Shown here: positions 10,649 through 21,550 of the stretch, piece by piece | Layout: each line of letters opens with the position of its first letter | How positions within the stretch are numbered: position 1 is the stretch's first letter | From: Ehrlichia japonica | GTDB lineage: Bacteria > Pseudomonadota > Alphaproteobacteria > Rickettsiales > Anaplasmataceae | Direction of reading: 5' to 3' | DNA: 64,000 nucleotides | Assembly (NCBI RefSeq): GCF_000632845.1 | Contig: NZ_CP007474.1 | Coordinates: forward strand, 744,001 to 808,000 | Translations under genes and position numbers: made by a program | Notes under the pieces: generated by a model | The model's database searches: none | Seen by the model: only the letters and a program-made list of their open reading frames with translations | What the model was told of the DNA's origin: nothing

Positions 10649-12028
10649 TTATTTCTTATACCAATGTGTAGTCCCATCTTTGTTATCAGAAAGAACTATT
10701 CCTCGATCTAACAAAAGCTGACGTATATCATCTGCCTTTTTAAAATCATTACTTGCTCTCGCTTTTTTTCTTTCATCTATTAACTGACTGATTTCTTGAT
10801 CATGATTATCAATTTTAAACCAATCTTGCCAAGAATGCTGTAAAATACCTAAAAAATTTGCAGTTTTAATAAGAGTTTTTGCTAAACATACCTTTTTCAT
10901 TATATCAGATGTCTTATTAATCTCTGTAACCATTTCATGTAATATTGAAATAGCTTTTGGAGTATTAATATCATCTTTTAAACAATCAATAACATTACCA
11001 GATAACTCAACGCCACTATCCAATGATAAATCAGCATTTATTGAACTTAAAGCAGTATACATACGATTAAGCGACTCTTGAGCATTAGCCACCACTTTAC
11101 TACTCCAATCTAAAGGTTTCCTATAATGGGCACTCAACAATACATATCTTATCAATTCACCTTTGATCCCATTATCTAATAACTGCCTTACTGTTAAAAT
11201 ATTACCTAAAGACTTACTCATTTTCTCACCATTAACTGTAAGAAACCCATTGTGCACCCAATATTTAGCATAGTAGCTGCCAGGAAAAGCACAACAACTT
11301 TGCGCTATTTCATTTTCATGATGAGGAAACTGTAAATCTGCTCCACCACCATGAATATCAAAATTTTCACCCAAATAACAATAACTCATAGCTGAACATT
11401 CTATATGCCAGCCTGGTCTCCCTAATCCCCAAGGACTTGACCAACAACCCATTAATTGGCTATCTATTTCAGTGGCAGGTTTCCATAAAACAAAATCCCC
11501 TGGATGTTTTTTACCTAACCCCACATCCACCCTACTACCATAAATAAGTTCTGAGATATTACGCCGAGATAACTTACCATAAGAAAGATAAGATTTTATG
11601 TTAAAAAACACACTACCATTATACACATACGCATGACCAAGATCTATTAACTTCTGTATTAAATTGATCATAATATCTACATTATCAGTCGCTCTTGGCT
11701 CATAGGTTGGGTCTAAACAGTTAAGCATTTTCATATCTTCATGAAATGCTCTTGTATAAATTGAAGTAACATCATATATATTCTGCTTACTACTTTGTGC
11801 AATATTAATAATCTTATCATCAACATCAGTAATATTTCTTACATAAGTCACTTTAGGATATAGCAATTTTAATAACCTAAATAGCACATCATATATAACT
11901 ATTGATCTAGAATTCCCAATATGCGCAAAATCATAGACTGTAGGACCACAAACATAAACCTTCACATTATTACTATTTAAAGGAATAAAAGGTTCCTTAA
12001 TGCCAGTTAAAGTATTGTATATGATCAT
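10649..12028 (-). CDS. cysS: Cysteinyl-tRNA synthetase
   Basis: Charges tRNA-Cys with cysteine. The 459-residue class I synthetase has the first zinc-ligand and HIGH-type motif at about residues 28-40 ([13 protein letters not shown]), further zinc ligands in the ECSAMS and [14 protein letters not shown] region at about 208-235, and the KMSKSLGN loop at about 266-273. Length is normal for the family. Its start codon overlaps the stop of the upstream ExoD-like gene by four bases (ATGA), so the two are translationally coupled in one minus-strand operon. Confidence 0.97.
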   Translation of the reverse strand: MIIYNTLTGIKEPFIPLNSNNVKVYVCGPTVYDFAHIGNSRSIVIYDVLFRLLKLLYPKVTYVRNITDVDDKIINIAQSSKQNIYDVTSIYTRAFHEDMKMLNCLDPTYEPRATDNVDIMINLIQKLIDLGHAYVYNGSVFFNIKSYLSYGKLSRRNISELIYGSRVDVGLGKKHPGDFVLWKPATEIDSQLMGCWSSPWGLGRPGWHIECSAMSYCYLGENFDIHGGGADLQFPHHENEIAQSCCAFPGSYYAKYWVHNGFLTVNGEKMSKSLGNILTVRQLLDNGIKGELIRYVLLSAHYRKPLDWSSKVVANAQESLNRMYTALSSINADLSLDSGVELSGNVIDCLKDDINTPKAISILHEMVTEINKTSDIMKKVCLAKTLIKTANFLGILQHSWQDWFKIDNHDQEISQLIDERKKARASNDFKKADDIRQLLLDRGIVLSDNKDGTTHWYKK

Positions 12029-12654
12029 GTAAATTTCGATAAAAAAGAAAACATATTTATAACAAGCTTGGGACCTAAAGTAATTACCATTAGAGTAACA
12101 ATAATACCAAACAATGACACTATTACCCCAAGAATCACCATGACACCATCTTTATTAAGCATGCCCAAAGACATAATCGACACACCGCCTGCTGGTATAA
12201 AATTTGTTAAAGGTAAAGGTATAGCTATTGATATAGCACATAAAAGAGAAATAAAAGCTATAACCTTCTCTCCAAAACTATTAAATATAAATAATAAACG
12301 AGGCTTTGTAAGTTTTTCTGCTTTTCTCAATATAGGAGCAGTTTTTTCAATAATTAAAGCTAAAGTCACACGTTTAAAAGACTTTTTTTCCAACCATTTA
12401 GGCATCCAAGGAGTCCGTAACCCAAGCAACATTTGGAATGAAAATATTAATAAAGGTATAGAGAATATTGTTGTATACCCTGGAGGTACAGGTATAGGAA
12501 TCGAAAGAGGTAATGAAAATAACAACATTAATATCCCAAAACCACGAGCATGAAGTGCAGATTTTAATTCAAATAATGTAATCTTATCTATATCAGTGTT
12601 ATTTGTAACTTCTTCCAATAAATCTGAAACTGCTTTATTCTTTTTGTGTGACAT
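12025..12654 (-). CDS. ExoD-family membrane protein
   Basis: A 209-residue membrane protein with the ExoD signature (exopolysaccharide synthesis ExoD, Pfam family ExoD): [20 protein letters not shown], then [30 protein letters not shown] and the C-terminal hydrophobic spans around residues 125-205. Four to five membrane segments are visible. In rhizobia ExoD affects exopolysaccharide production and alkali tolerance, but the molecular activity is not established, and Ehrlichia has no classical exopolysaccharide pathway, so the name should be read as a family label. It precedes and overlaps cysS by four bases. Confidence 0.85.
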   Translation of the reverse strand: MSHKKNKAVSDLLEEVTNNTDIDKITLFELKSALHARGFGILMLLFSLPLSIPIPVPPGYTTIFSIPLLIFSFQMLLGLRTPWMPKWLEKKSFKRVTLALIIEKTAPILRKAEKLTKPRLLFIFNSFGEKVIAFISLLCAISIAIPLPLTNFIPAGGVSIMSLGMLNKDGVMVILGVIVSLFGIIVTLMVITLGPKLVINMFSFLSKFT

Positions 12655-13247
12655 ATATATAAACTCATTTCAAAAACTATACAACATACTCCTAAGAAAA
12701 ATAACACATATAGTTAATAACATTTACTATACATTTTCACTATCTACAAGTAGTAAAAATATTATTTAACAATAGTATGTTTAACATATAATAAAATTTC
12801 TTAAGTTTACATCAAACATAAGTACATCTTAGAAATAATATTTTAACTTATTAAAACTAATTTACAACATCACAAGTGTAACAAGTTATATAAATAGTAT
12901 ACTTCAAGTACTTTTTAAGTTTACATGAAAGTAATATCTAACATAAAATATCTAGTAAATGTTATTAACTATATATTAATATAGCTTTATTGAAAGAAAA
13001 ACACCTAATAATATGTTCAAGTTGTTTTAAATACATATACACGTTATATATGTAGTAACCTATATCTGTTCTTTTTATATTAGAAATCTATACTTTAAAT
13101 ATCCTAGTAAATAATATTTCATAATACATTAAATTGTAAATTCATATCAGCATCCTAAAAATTAATTGCATTATACTTTAAAGAAGTATAATAGTATTTT
13201 AACAAAAATAATTTACTATATAATAGTCAACTAGCGCAGCTAAAAAA
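12655..13247. other. Divergent spacer upstream of the exoD-like and gdh genes
   Basis: This 593-base very AT-rich region separates two divergent transcription units and must hold both promoters. TATAAT-like -10 hexamers occur at 13187-13192 and 13219-13224 before the dehydrogenase gene, without a good -35. A phrase TTAAGTTTACAT appears twice, near 12800 and 12915, with weakly similar surroundings, possibly a decayed duplication. No gene was seen. Confidence 0.4.
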
Positions 13248-16200
13248 ATGCTTAATAATTTCAATCAAAAGATTATTGATTCAGTTTTAGAATTAATAAA
13301 ACAGGAAGATGACCATCTATTTAAAAGCTTTGTTAAACAATTCTACAGTTTCTCTTACAATAGCAATATTACATTAGATACTAACTTTTTTTTATTCATA
13401 GCACGCGATTTATATGAACTTATCAAGATTAAACAACCTAAAGAAAGTAAAGTAAAAATATTCAATGTAGAACAACAAAACAATGATATAACAAGTAATG
13501 CAACTATTGTTGAAATCATAAATGACAACTTACCGTTTATAGTTGACTCTATTATCATTGCAATAAAGAAACACCATGCATCAATATATTATTATACAAA
13601 TGCTGTGCTAAATATTAAACGAGAAGAAGAACATATACATACAATATCACCTGCACAATCTTGTTCAAACCATGAAACAAGCGAGTCAATAGTATACTTT
13701 ACTATTAGTAATGTCGATGAAGAATCTCATAAATTATTAAAACACGACATCGAACAAAACCTACAATTAGTTAGCTACTGTGTTAATGACTGGAAATCAA
13801 TGTTATACCATTTTGATTCAGCATTGAATACTATGAAAGCTTTTCATAGCAATTCTATAGAAGAAGAAATTACATTTCTAGAATGGTTAAGAAAAGACAA
13901 TTTTATTTTTTTAGGATATGAAGAGTATGTTGTAAATCAAAACAAGTTAGTGATTAATACTAAAACTAGTCTTGGACTACAGCGAGTCAATACATCAGAT
14001 GAATCTACTAAAAATTTACCTGAATCTAAAAAACATATATATATCATACAATCTAACATTTTATCTACTGTGCATAGATATGAATACATGATTTGTATAG
14101 GACTGAGAATATTTACTCAAGACAATATTTTGATAAAAGAACATTGTTTTTACGGATTTTTTGCCTCCATAATTTCATTTCAAGATGCAAATTCTATTCC
14201 ATTAATTCGCAGTAAAATAAAAGCAGTAGAAAAGAAAGCAGGATTTACTATAGGTGGACATAGTAATAAAGCATTGATTGATATACTACAAAGGCTGTCT
14301 AGAGACGAATTATTTCAATTTTCCGAAGAAGAACTATTTAAAATTTCAATTGGAATACTGTCTTTAGCTAACAACCCAAAAATTAAACTTTTCATAATAA
14401 AAAGTCAAAGTCATAACTTTATAAATTGCATCATTTTTATACCAAAAGTCTTAGCAAGCACTGAACTTGCAAATAAAATGAGTTGCATATTAGAACAGAT
14501 GCTCACAGGTAAAGTTGTCAACAATCAATATAACATGTTAAATGAGTATAATTTAGTCAGGTTGCAGTTTATACTAAAAGCACGAGATAAGTTATTTAGT
14601 GATTTTTCGGAATCAGAAATCGAAGAAAAACTAATTGCAGCATCTAGGAGATGGGAAGACAAATTGCAAGATGTCATGTACTGTAATTTAGGATCTATAA
14701 ATCCATTTCTACAATATCTGACAGCATTTCCACCGAGCTACCAAGAATATTTTAATTCAAAAAGCGCTTACCATGATATAATAAAATTAGAGCAAGTTTG
14801 TAAATATAATACTAGTGAAGCTGACCTTTATTTAATAAAAAATAGTGTTCATTATCAGTTAAAAATATACATACCTCAAGAAAGTAATCTTCAACTTTCA
14901 GAAATACTGAGTATAGTAAAAAAAATGGGAACAAATATAATTCTACATCATAGCTATACTATTACAGCCAAAATTACCGTATATTTACATCACTTTATAC
15001 TATCAAATACAAAACAATCCTTTGACCATAACAGTATCAAACAACAATTTGAAACCACAATCAAAAAAATATTTGCTAAAGAAATAGAAAATGATTACTT
15101 CAATAGTTTAGTCATATTAGCTAACTTAAATTGGAGAGAAGTTATGCTGATAAGAGTCTTAAGTAGATATTTAAAGCAAGTATCATTTAACTATAGTCAA
15201 ATTTATACTCAGAAAGTTGCTATTAAATACCCAAAAATTTTATTCCATTTTATCAAACTATTTGAAGCTAGATTTAATCCAGCATTAATTAACAATCAAG
15301 AATCTAGATCCATAGAAAACAAAATTAATGAGCTATTACTAGAAGTTATAGATGTAGTACATGACCACATTTTACGATGCATATACGCATTAATTTTAGC
15401 AATTTTACGTACAAATTATTATAAAGGAAAAGATTACCTATCTATAAAATTAGACTCAAGTAAAGTACCAAACATACCTCTACCATGTCCCTTTAGAGAA
15501 ATATATGTATACTCTAATTTATTTGAAGGTATACACTTACGAGGTGGAAAAGTTGCACGTGGAGGAATTAGGTGGTCTGACAGAACAGAAGATTTTCGCA
15601 CAGAAATATTAGGATTAATGAAAGCACAAATGACAAAAAATTCTGTGATTGTTCCAGTAGGGTCTAAAGGAGGATTTATCTTAAAACGTACACAAAAAAA
15701 TGCAGCTTTATCAAAAAGTACTGCTGTAGAATGCTATAAAAATTTCTTAAGGGGTATATTAGATATTACTGACAACATTATTGATGATAAATACGTCACA
15801 CCTAATGATATTATCAAATATGATGAATATGACCCATACCTAGTAGTTGCAGCAGATAAAGGAACTGCTACATTTTCTGATTATGCAAACGAAATTTCTG
15901 AAGAGTATAATTTCTGGCTAGGGGATGCTTTTGCATCTGGAGGATCAATAGGATTTGATCATAAAAAAATGGGTATTACAGCAAAAGGAGCATGGGTAGC
16001 AGCCCAAAGGCATTTCTGGCTTATGGACAAAGATATATATAATGAACCATTTACAGTGATTGGTATTGGAGATATGTCTGGAGATGTATTTGGCAATGGA
16101 ATGCTATTATCTGATAAAATACACCTAATTGGAGCATTTAATCACAGTCACATCTTTGTTGATCCATCACCTGATCCCCAAAAAAGCTTTCTTGAACGTA

Positions 16201-17999
16201 AGAGGTTATTTAACTTAACTAGTTCTTCATGGGAAGATTACGATAAATCATGCATTTCAAAAGGTGGAAAAGTTTTTAACCGCAACTCTAAAATACTAGA
16301 CTTAACCCCTGAAATAAAAGCACTATTTAATATTAGTGAAGACCAGATTTCTCCAAATACACTTATCAGGCACTTATTAAAAGCAAAAGTTGATATGATA
16401 TGGAATGGAGGGATAGGAACATATATTAAATCTTCACAAGAAAGTAATGCTGCAGTAGCAGATAAAGCCAACGACGCACTGAGAATTAATGGATTCGAAG
16501 TAAAAGCTGCAATGATAATAGAAGGTGGGAATTTAGGATCTACACAACTTGGAAGAGTTGAATATGCTAATAACGGAGGAAAGATCAATACTGATTTCAC
16601 AGATAACTCTGGAGGAGTGATATGTTCTGACTTTGAAATCAATATAAAAATATGTCTAAGACTAGCAATGCAAAACAACTATATTTCTTTAGCTGAGCGT
16701 AATAAGATACTAGATGATATAATGCATGAAGTACCATCAATAGTTTTAGAATCACATAATAAACTAGAAACAAAAGCTTTAATGTTAGAATGTATACAAG
16801 CACATAATCGAATAGAACAACATCACAGATTGTTAAAATATCTAGAAAAGATTCAAGTATTAAATCGAGATATAGAATTCTTACCAAGTGATGAAGAAAT
16901 CACAAAAATGAGTGCTGAAATGAAAGGATTTACCTGTCCTCAAATTGCAATATTAATAGCATATACCAGAACATTCATAAAAAATGAGGTTATGCTTTCT
17001 AATATTTTCCATCATTCAAGCAATTTATCAGGTTTATATGAATCCCAATATTTGCTATCTTACTTCCCACAATATATAAGAGATAATTTCGCACAATACA
17101 TAAGGCAGCATCCTTTAAAAAAAGAGATATTAGCAACGTGTATAGTGAACGACATAGTAAATAGAATGGGATGTATCTTTGTAAATCACATCATTGAAAA
17201 CATCGGTATTACTGTTGAAGACATAATCAAAATATATGTTATAACAACCCACATGTATAACTTATATGAAATATGGAAAACATTAGATGAGCTGGATAGC
17301 AAAATTCACATTAATGTATACACATCCTTAATTAGAGAAGTACAAAAATTTATAGGACAAGTTACCTTCTGGTTTATTAAGAACTCTTCCAAAATTACAA
17401 ATATAGACACAAAATTAGAAGAATTATCATCACAAATATCCTTACTCGAAGAAAATATAGAAAGCATTTTATGTAATGAATCTCTAGAAATATACAACCA
17501 TACTTTATCCTCTCTAAGTGAACACAATATTGAAGAATCAATCATAAAAAAAATCACAAAATTAAAATTCATGACCGCTTTCCTCGATATAATACATCTA
17601 ACAAATACTTCAAACTCACCACTGTTAGCTGTAGGAAAAATATATTTTCAGTTGAGATCATTGTTAAATTTTAGTCGTATACGTGACCTTGCAGCACATA
17701 TGGAATCAAATTCCTCATACTGGCAGCGTATTGCTATTAGAAATTTACTTGATGATCTAAATGACTATCAATCTATAATAACAGAAAATATTCTAAAACA
17801 GATAGAACCTACACTATCACTAGCAGTAAAATTGGATAAGGTACAAAATATAATTAATGATATAATTCAAAGTTGGTATATAAACAATCAAGAAAGATTG
17901 AACAGATATTATAACTTTTTAAATGAAATCAATACAACTCAACTTGATTTAAGTAAATTAATGCTTATAATAAAGTCTCTTGATATGTTTATTAGTTGA
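13248..17999 (+). CDS. NAD-specific glutamate dehydrogenase, large form
   Basis: Oxidatively deaminates glutamate to 2-oxoglutarate with NAD, feeding the TCA cycle; glutamine, glutamate and proline uptake is thought to support energy metabolism in this group. The 1583-residue protein belongs to the very large bacterial NAD-GDH family. The catalytic region is at about residues 760-1130, with FEGIHLRGGKVARGGIRWSD, VPVGSKGGFILK, the GITAKGAWVAAQRHFW stretch, and the nucleotide-binding core around VIGIGDMSGDVFGNGMLLSD. The long N-terminal part carries the divergent regulatory domains of the family. It is a single uninterrupted frame and ends four bases before an in-frame TTG of the next gene, whose likely ATG is at 18011. 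Confidence 0.96.
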   Translation: MLNNFNQKIIDSVLELIKQEDDHLFKSFVKQFYSFSYNSNITLDTNFFLFIARDLYELIKIKQPKESKVKIFNVEQQNNDITSNATIVEIINDNLPFIVDSIIIAIKKHHASIYYYTNAVLNIKREEEHIHTISPAQSCSNHETSESIVYFTISNVDEESHKLLKHDIEQNLQLVSYCVNDWKSMLYHFDSALNTMKAFHSNSIEEEITFLEWLRKDNFIFLGYEEYVVNQNKLVINTKTSLGLQRVNTSDESTKNLPESKKHIYIIQSNILSTVHRYEYMICIGLRIFTQDNILIKEHCFYGFFASIISFQDANSIPLIRSKIKAVEKKAGFTIGGHSNKALIDILQRLSRDELFQFSEEELFKISIGILSLANNPKIKLFIIKSQSHNFINCIIFIPKVLASTELANKMSCILEQMLTGKVVNNQYNMLNEYNLVRLQFILKARDKLFSDFSESEIEEKLIAASRRWEDKLQDVMYCNLGSINPFLQYLTAFPPSYQEYFNSKSAYHDIIKLEQVCKYNTSEADLYLIKNSVHYQLKIYIPQESNLQLSEILSIVKKMGTNIILHHSYTITAKITVYLHHFILSNTKQSFDHNSIKQQFETTIKKIFAKEIENDYFNSLVILANLNWREVMLIRVLSRYLKQVSFNYSQIYTQKVAIKYPKILFHFIKLFEARFNPALINNQESRSIENKINELLLEVIDVVHDHILRCIYALILAILRTNYYKGKDYLSIKLDSSKVPNIPLPCPFREIYVYSNLFEGIHLRGGKVARGGIRWSDRTEDFRTEILGLMKAQMTKNSVIVPVGSKGGFILKRTQKNAALSKSTAVECYKNFLRGILDITDNIIDDKYVTPNDIIKYDEYDPYLVVAADKGTATFSDYANEISEEYNFWLGDAFASGGSIGFDHKKMGITAKGAWVAAQRHFWLMDKDIYNEPFTVIGIGDMSGDVFGNGMLLSDKIHLIGAFNHSHIFVDPSPDPQKSFLERKRLFNLTSSSWEDYDKSCISKGGKVFNRNSKILDLTPEIKALFNISEDQISPNTLIRHLLKAKVDMIWNGGIGTYIKSSQESNAAVADKANDALRINGFEVKAAMIIEGGNLGSTQLGRVEYANNGGKINTDFTDNSGGVICSDFEINIKICLRLAMQNNYISLAERNKILDDIMHEVPSIVLESHNKLETKALMLECIQAHNRIEQHHRLLKYLEKIQVLNRDIEFLPSDEEITKMSAEMKGFTCPQIAILIAYTRTFIKNEVMLSNIFHHSSNLSGLYESQYLLSYFPQYIRDNFAQYIRQHPLKKEILATCIVNDIVNRMGCIFVNHIIENIGITVEDIIKIYVITTHMYNLYEIWKTLDELDSKIHINVYTSLIREVQKFIGQVTFWFIKNSSKITNIDTKLEELSSQISLLEENIESILCNESLEIYNHTLSSLSEHNIEESIIKKITKLKFMTAFLDIIHLTNTSNSPLLAVGKIYFQLRSLLNFSRIRDLAAHMESNSSYWQRIAIRNLLDDLNDYQSIITENILKQIEPTLSLAVKLDKVQNIINDIIQSWYINNQERLNRYYNFLNEINTTQLDLSKLMLIIKSLDMFIS

Positions 18000-18010
18000 A
18001 ACAATTTTTA

Positions 18011-18292
18011 ATGTTTAGTGTTGGTATATCGGAAATTATTGTCATAATTTTAATAGTATGTTTGGTGATTAACCCAAAAAAACTCCCTTTTTTAACAAAA
18101 AGCCTAGGAACTTACTATAAAAAATTTGTAGATACAAAAGGTGAGATACTTAATTACTTTAATAAAATTTACATAGATTGTACAGGAGAACAAAATGATA
18201 ATGTTACCATTAAAGAAATAGTAGGAGATGATGGAAAAATATATAAAAGTTATGAAATAAAAAAGATATCAAGTAAAAAAAAAGATATATGA
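18011..18292 (+). CDS. TatB-like Sec-independent translocase protein
   Basis: A 93-residue protein with the TatA/TatB architecture: MFSVGISEIIVIILIVCLVI, a Gly-containing N-terminal membrane helix, then NPKKLPFLTKSLG as the hinge and amphipathic helix, then a polar charged tail. TatB normally recruits twin-arginine substrates together with TatC. I start at the ATG at 18011 because the canonical N-terminus (MFxxGxxE) begins there; an in-frame TTG at 17996 would add five residues and overlap the dehydrogenase stop. The last bases overlap pleD by four (ATGA), implying coupling to the cyclase gene. The hinge reads NPKKLP where TatB usually has GPxxLP, so the assignment is likely but not certain. 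Confidence 0.7.
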   Translation: MFSVGISEIIVIILIVCLVINPKKLPFLTKSLGTYYKKFVDTKGEILNYFNKIYIDCTGEQNDNVTIKEIVGDDGKIYKSYEIKKISSKKKDI

Positions 18293-19665
18293 CTGCAAAA
18301 GTATTAATAGTAGATGACTTACCTGCAAATATAAAACTACTGCAAGCTAAGCTCATAGGTGAATATTACAATGTTTTAACAGCAACAAATGGAATGGATG
18401 CAATAAGAATTGCTGAAGAAAAACATCCAGACATAATACTATTAGATGTTATGATGCCAGAAATGGATGGATATGAAACCTGCAAGAGATTAAAATCTAA
18501 TCCAGCAACTACGTATATTCCAATAGTAATGGTTACAGCTCTTGATAATACATCAGACAATAGAGTAAGTGGTCTCAGTTATGGTGCAGATGATTTCTTA
18601 ACAAAACCTATAAACGACATGGCTCTGTTTGCACGCATTAGATCATTAACAAGGCTTAAGATGGTTATAGACGAGTTAAGGTTAAGAGGGAAAACAAACG
18701 TAGATATGAGCGTACTACATAATAACATGATGGATTATGCAAATAAAATTGACGATGCTAGCATTCTAATTGTTGATGAAGATATTATCCGATCTGAACA
18801 CATAAATAACGTCCTGCAGAAATCTTTTCAACAAACTGTAGTTTCACATAACATAGATCAAGCATTAACTTTAAGCAATATACAAAATTATGACTTAATC
18901 ATTATTGATTTAGAATTCTCTGGAGACGGATTGAGACTATGCTCACAATTACGCAACAAAATTGAAACACGTTACACTCCTATTCTAGTTTTACTTGATG
19001 ATCATGAAAATCCAAAGTTATTAAGTAAAGCTTTTGATATAGGAATTCATGATTATATTACAAGTCCTATAAACAGCAATGAACTTATCGCAAGAGTAAA
19101 TGTCCAAGTAAAAAGGAAAAGATACCAAGATGCTTTGAGAATCAATGTAGACACTAGCATAACAATGGCTATAACTGACCCTCTAACAGGATGCTATAAT
19201 AGACGCTATTTTGATATACATTTCCATAATATGGTAAATGAATTACTACAAAAGGATAAAAATTTATCTTTAATGATACTAGATATTGATCATTTTAAAG
19301 AAGTTAATGATACATTTGGACATACTGTTGGAGATGAATTATTGCAACAGTTTAAAAAACGAGTATCAGATAATATACGCATCACAGATCTATTAGCAAG
19401 ATTTGGTGGAGAAGAATTTGTTGTAATATTACCAGATACAACAATTACTACAGCAGAACAAGTAGCCACACGAATTCTTACTGTAATAGAAAAAACTCCT
19501 TTTAAAACAAGTGTAGGTGATATAAACAAAACTGTCAGTATTGGTGTAGTCGAAGTACAGAAATCTGACATCGACAACATAAAACAATTGATAGACAGAG
19601 TTGACAAATGCCTCTATGAAGCAAAAAATACAGGGAGAAACAAAGTTATTACGTGTTATTCATAA
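18289..19665 (+). CDS. pleD: PleD-type response regulator diguanylate cyclase
   Basis: Two-receiver GGDEF protein of 458 residues that makes cyclic di-GMP when phosphorylated. The first receiver (about 4-120) has the acidic pair D9/D10, phospho-acceptor D53 in LLDVMMPEMDGYE, T83 and K106, so it is complete. The second (about 155-280) keeps an aspartate in LIIIDLEF but has ITSPIN where the conserved lysine should be, so it is probably an adaptor, as in Caulobacter PleD. The GGDEF domain (about 295-455) has DPLTGCYNRRYFD, an intact GGEEF active site and an allosteric inhibitory RITD motif five residues before it. PleC/PleD signalling is established in Ehrlichia chaffeensis. pleC is not in the window. 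Confidence 0.95.
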   Translation: MTAKVLIVDDLPANIKLLQAKLIGEYYNVLTATNGMDAIRIAEEKHPDIILLDVMMPEMDGYETCKRLKSNPATTYIPIVMVTALDNTSDNRVSGLSYGADDFLTKPINDMALFARIRSLTRLKMVIDELRLRGKTNVDMSVLHNNMMDYANKIDDASILIVDEDIIRSEHINNVLQKSFQQTVVSHNIDQALTLSNIQNYDLIIIDLEFSGDGLRLCSQLRNKIETRYTPILVLLDDHENPKLLSKAFDIGIHDYITSPINSNELIARVNVQVKRKRYQDALRINVDTSITMAITDPLTGCYNRRYFDIHFHNMVNELLQKDKNLSLMILDIDHFKEVNDTFGHTVGDELLQQFKKRVSDNIRITDLLARFGGEEFVVILPDTTITTAEQVATRILTVIEKTPFKTSVGDINKTVSIGVVEVQKSDIDNIKQLIDRVDKCLYEAKNTGRNKVITCYS

Positions 19666-20106
19666 AGTTTAACAAAGTACTTGTTATATTTTTGTACTTT
19701 CTAGATCAATTGTAATTTACAAAGTATAGGCACGCTTTATGACATTCTGAAATTTATATCTTATAAATTTTAGTAATTTTCAAAATATGAATAAAATATA
19801 AGATCTTAAAAATGCTTTATATACATAGTATCACCCACAGAAAATTTCTATACACCACTATGAAAGTACTTTTTATTAATTAAATATATACTATCCAATT
19901 ACAGTTTTAATTTTAAAGAATCAGATAGTTCTAAATTTCATTTGTAGTTTATAAACACATTATACTTTAGAGCCTATACACTTAGCAATAACTGAATATA
20001 CCATTTATATAACCCTTACAGTAACTACAAGTAGATGTCATATTATTGAACATTTATAAATACAATGCTTTTAATATAAGTTTTATATTTCTACTCATAA
20101 CAACAA
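19666..20106. other. Spacer between convergent pleD and rluC; weak hairpin
   Basis: Soon after the pleD stop there is a 7-bp perfect inverted repeat AAAGTAC (19674-19680) and GTACTTT (19694-19700) with a 13-base T-rich loop. It lacks a run of T after the stem, so it is only a weak terminator candidate. Nothing else was recognised in the 441 bases. Confidence 0.3.
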
Positions 20107-21030
20107 CTATAACAATTTCTCTAAATATAGAATTGTATCTTCCATATAAGATGGGATAGGAGCAGTAAATGTTAACTCTTTAGTCCCTATGTAAATTGAT
20201 AAAAAAGATGCATGTAATTGTAAGTGATCATTTAATATATGTTTACAAAATTTACCATATTTCTTATCACCAATAATAGAGCACCCAATTTGTGATAAAT
20301 GTATCCTAATTTGATGCTTTCTTCCAGTAATAGGCTTCAATTCAAGCAATCCAACATCATAAGGTAACTTCTTCAATACAGAAAATAAAGTAATAGCTTC
20401 TTGTAAACATGAGTTATTAATTTTTTCTAAAGGAAGACTATGTTTGTTCTTAATAATAGAATGATTAATCTGACCAATATCATTTTCTGGAATCCCTTGG
20501 GTCAATGCTAAATATTTCTTTCTTACCCTTCTATTCTTAAATTCTTGCATAATTAACCTGGATACTCTTGCATTACGAGCTAATATCAAAACACCGCTAG
20601 TATCTTTATCCAATCTATGAACAATTTTCATAGATTCTCCATCTATAATTTTATCTACAATATCACTAATACTAACTTTAACCTTAGTACCACCCTGAAC
20701 AGAAATGCCAGCAGGTTTATTAATCACCAATACATTATCATCTTCATATAAAATATTATTACGAATCAAACTAACTAGAAAATCACTATCAGCCTCAGAA
20801 ATTTTTTTAGTTTGTTTCTTTTCACAGATAACCTCATTATATTTTATATAAATTACATTCCCAACATTAACCCTTGTATCAGATTTTACCTTCACATTAT
20901 CAAGTAATATCACACCCTTACGTAAAAACTTCTCAACCAAAGATTGAGGGATTTTTAATTCTCTTCTAATAAACTTATCTATTCTTACATTCTGATCATC
21001 TTCTTGTACAGTATAATATTTATCTATCAT
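20107..21030 (-). CDS. rluC: RluC/RluD-family 23S rRNA pseudouridine synthase
   Basis: Isomerises uridine to pseudouridine in 23S rRNA. The 307-residue product has an N-terminal S4 RNA-binding domain (about 10-60: VRIDKFIRRELKIPQSLVEK) and the catalytic domain with the aspartate motif IVHRLDKDTSGVLILARN at about 130-150 and GRKHQIRIHL at about 235-245. RluC versus RluD cannot be decided firmly by eye; the S4 plus short C-terminus and the usual alphaproteobacterial set favour RluC. I start at the ATG at 21030 (MIDKYYTVQ); an in-frame GTG at 21066 would add 12 residues before the S4 domain. The 5' end of this gene recurs as a diverged copy in the upstream spacer. Confidence 0.88.
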   Translation of the reverse strand: MIDKYYTVQEDDQNVRIDKFIRRELKIPQSLVEKFLRKGVILLDNVKVKSDTRVNVGNVIYIKYNEVICEKKQTKKISEADSDFLVSLIRNNILYEDDNVLVINKPAGISVQGGTKVKVSISDIVDKIIDGESMKIVHRLDKDTSGVLILARNARVSRLIMQEFKNRRVRKKYLALTQGIPENDIGQINHSIIKNKHSLPLEKINNSCLQEAITLFSVLKKLPYDVGLLELKPITGRKHQIRIHLSQIGCSIIGDKKYGKFCKHILNDHLQLHASFLSIYIGTKELTFTAPIPSYMEDTILYLEKLL

Positions 21031-21230
21031 CACCCAAGTTTTTAAAATAGCATACAAAGGAACCACAAACTCTTAACAAAATCTATACTTAAACTAAACA
21101 CACATATGTACACACCCACTAGGTTCCACAATTCACTAGAATTACGTCTTTCTTACAACATTTACTTATTATTATCCAAGCTTTTTAAAATAGCACATAA
21201 AGGAATAACTAACCTTTAATAAACTCCCAC
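21030..21230. repeat. Diverged duplicate of the rluC 5' end
   Basis: The stretch CCAAGTTTTTAAAATAGCAT (about 21035) and the following bases recur as CCAAGCTTTTTAAAATAGCA at about 21176, with ACAAAGGAACCACAAACTCT matched by ATAAAGGAATAACTAACCTT. The offset is about 142 bases. The copy does not encode a usable protein. The rest of the 520-base spacer to 21550 shows nothing recognisable. Confidence 0.55.
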
Positions 21231-21550
21231 AACCTAAAAACATACACATCACTTATCAACTTCTATCATTTTACTACTCAGAAATCATAATAAAATACAA
21301 TCCATTTATAAACCAATCACATGATAATACCATAACCTCTGCCAAAAAACATACTACAATAATACAAAATTTCCTCTGCATTTATTAATGTAGGTCCCTA
21401 ACATATCCACGTTAAGCTGATACTACATTTTGTAAAATAAGTAAATGTTTAACTTATAGCAGATTATGAATAAATTTTTCTGCATTGCAATATCAAGCTA
21501 TCCTAAAAAAGACAACATAGAATATCTAATACTAAATTTTATAACTTTAC

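Noticed and set aside
12068-12553. 161-codon plus-strand frame opposite the ExoD-like gene
   Set aside because: Antisense shadow: the minus-strand frame has clear family motifs, membrane segments and a coupled overlap with cysS.
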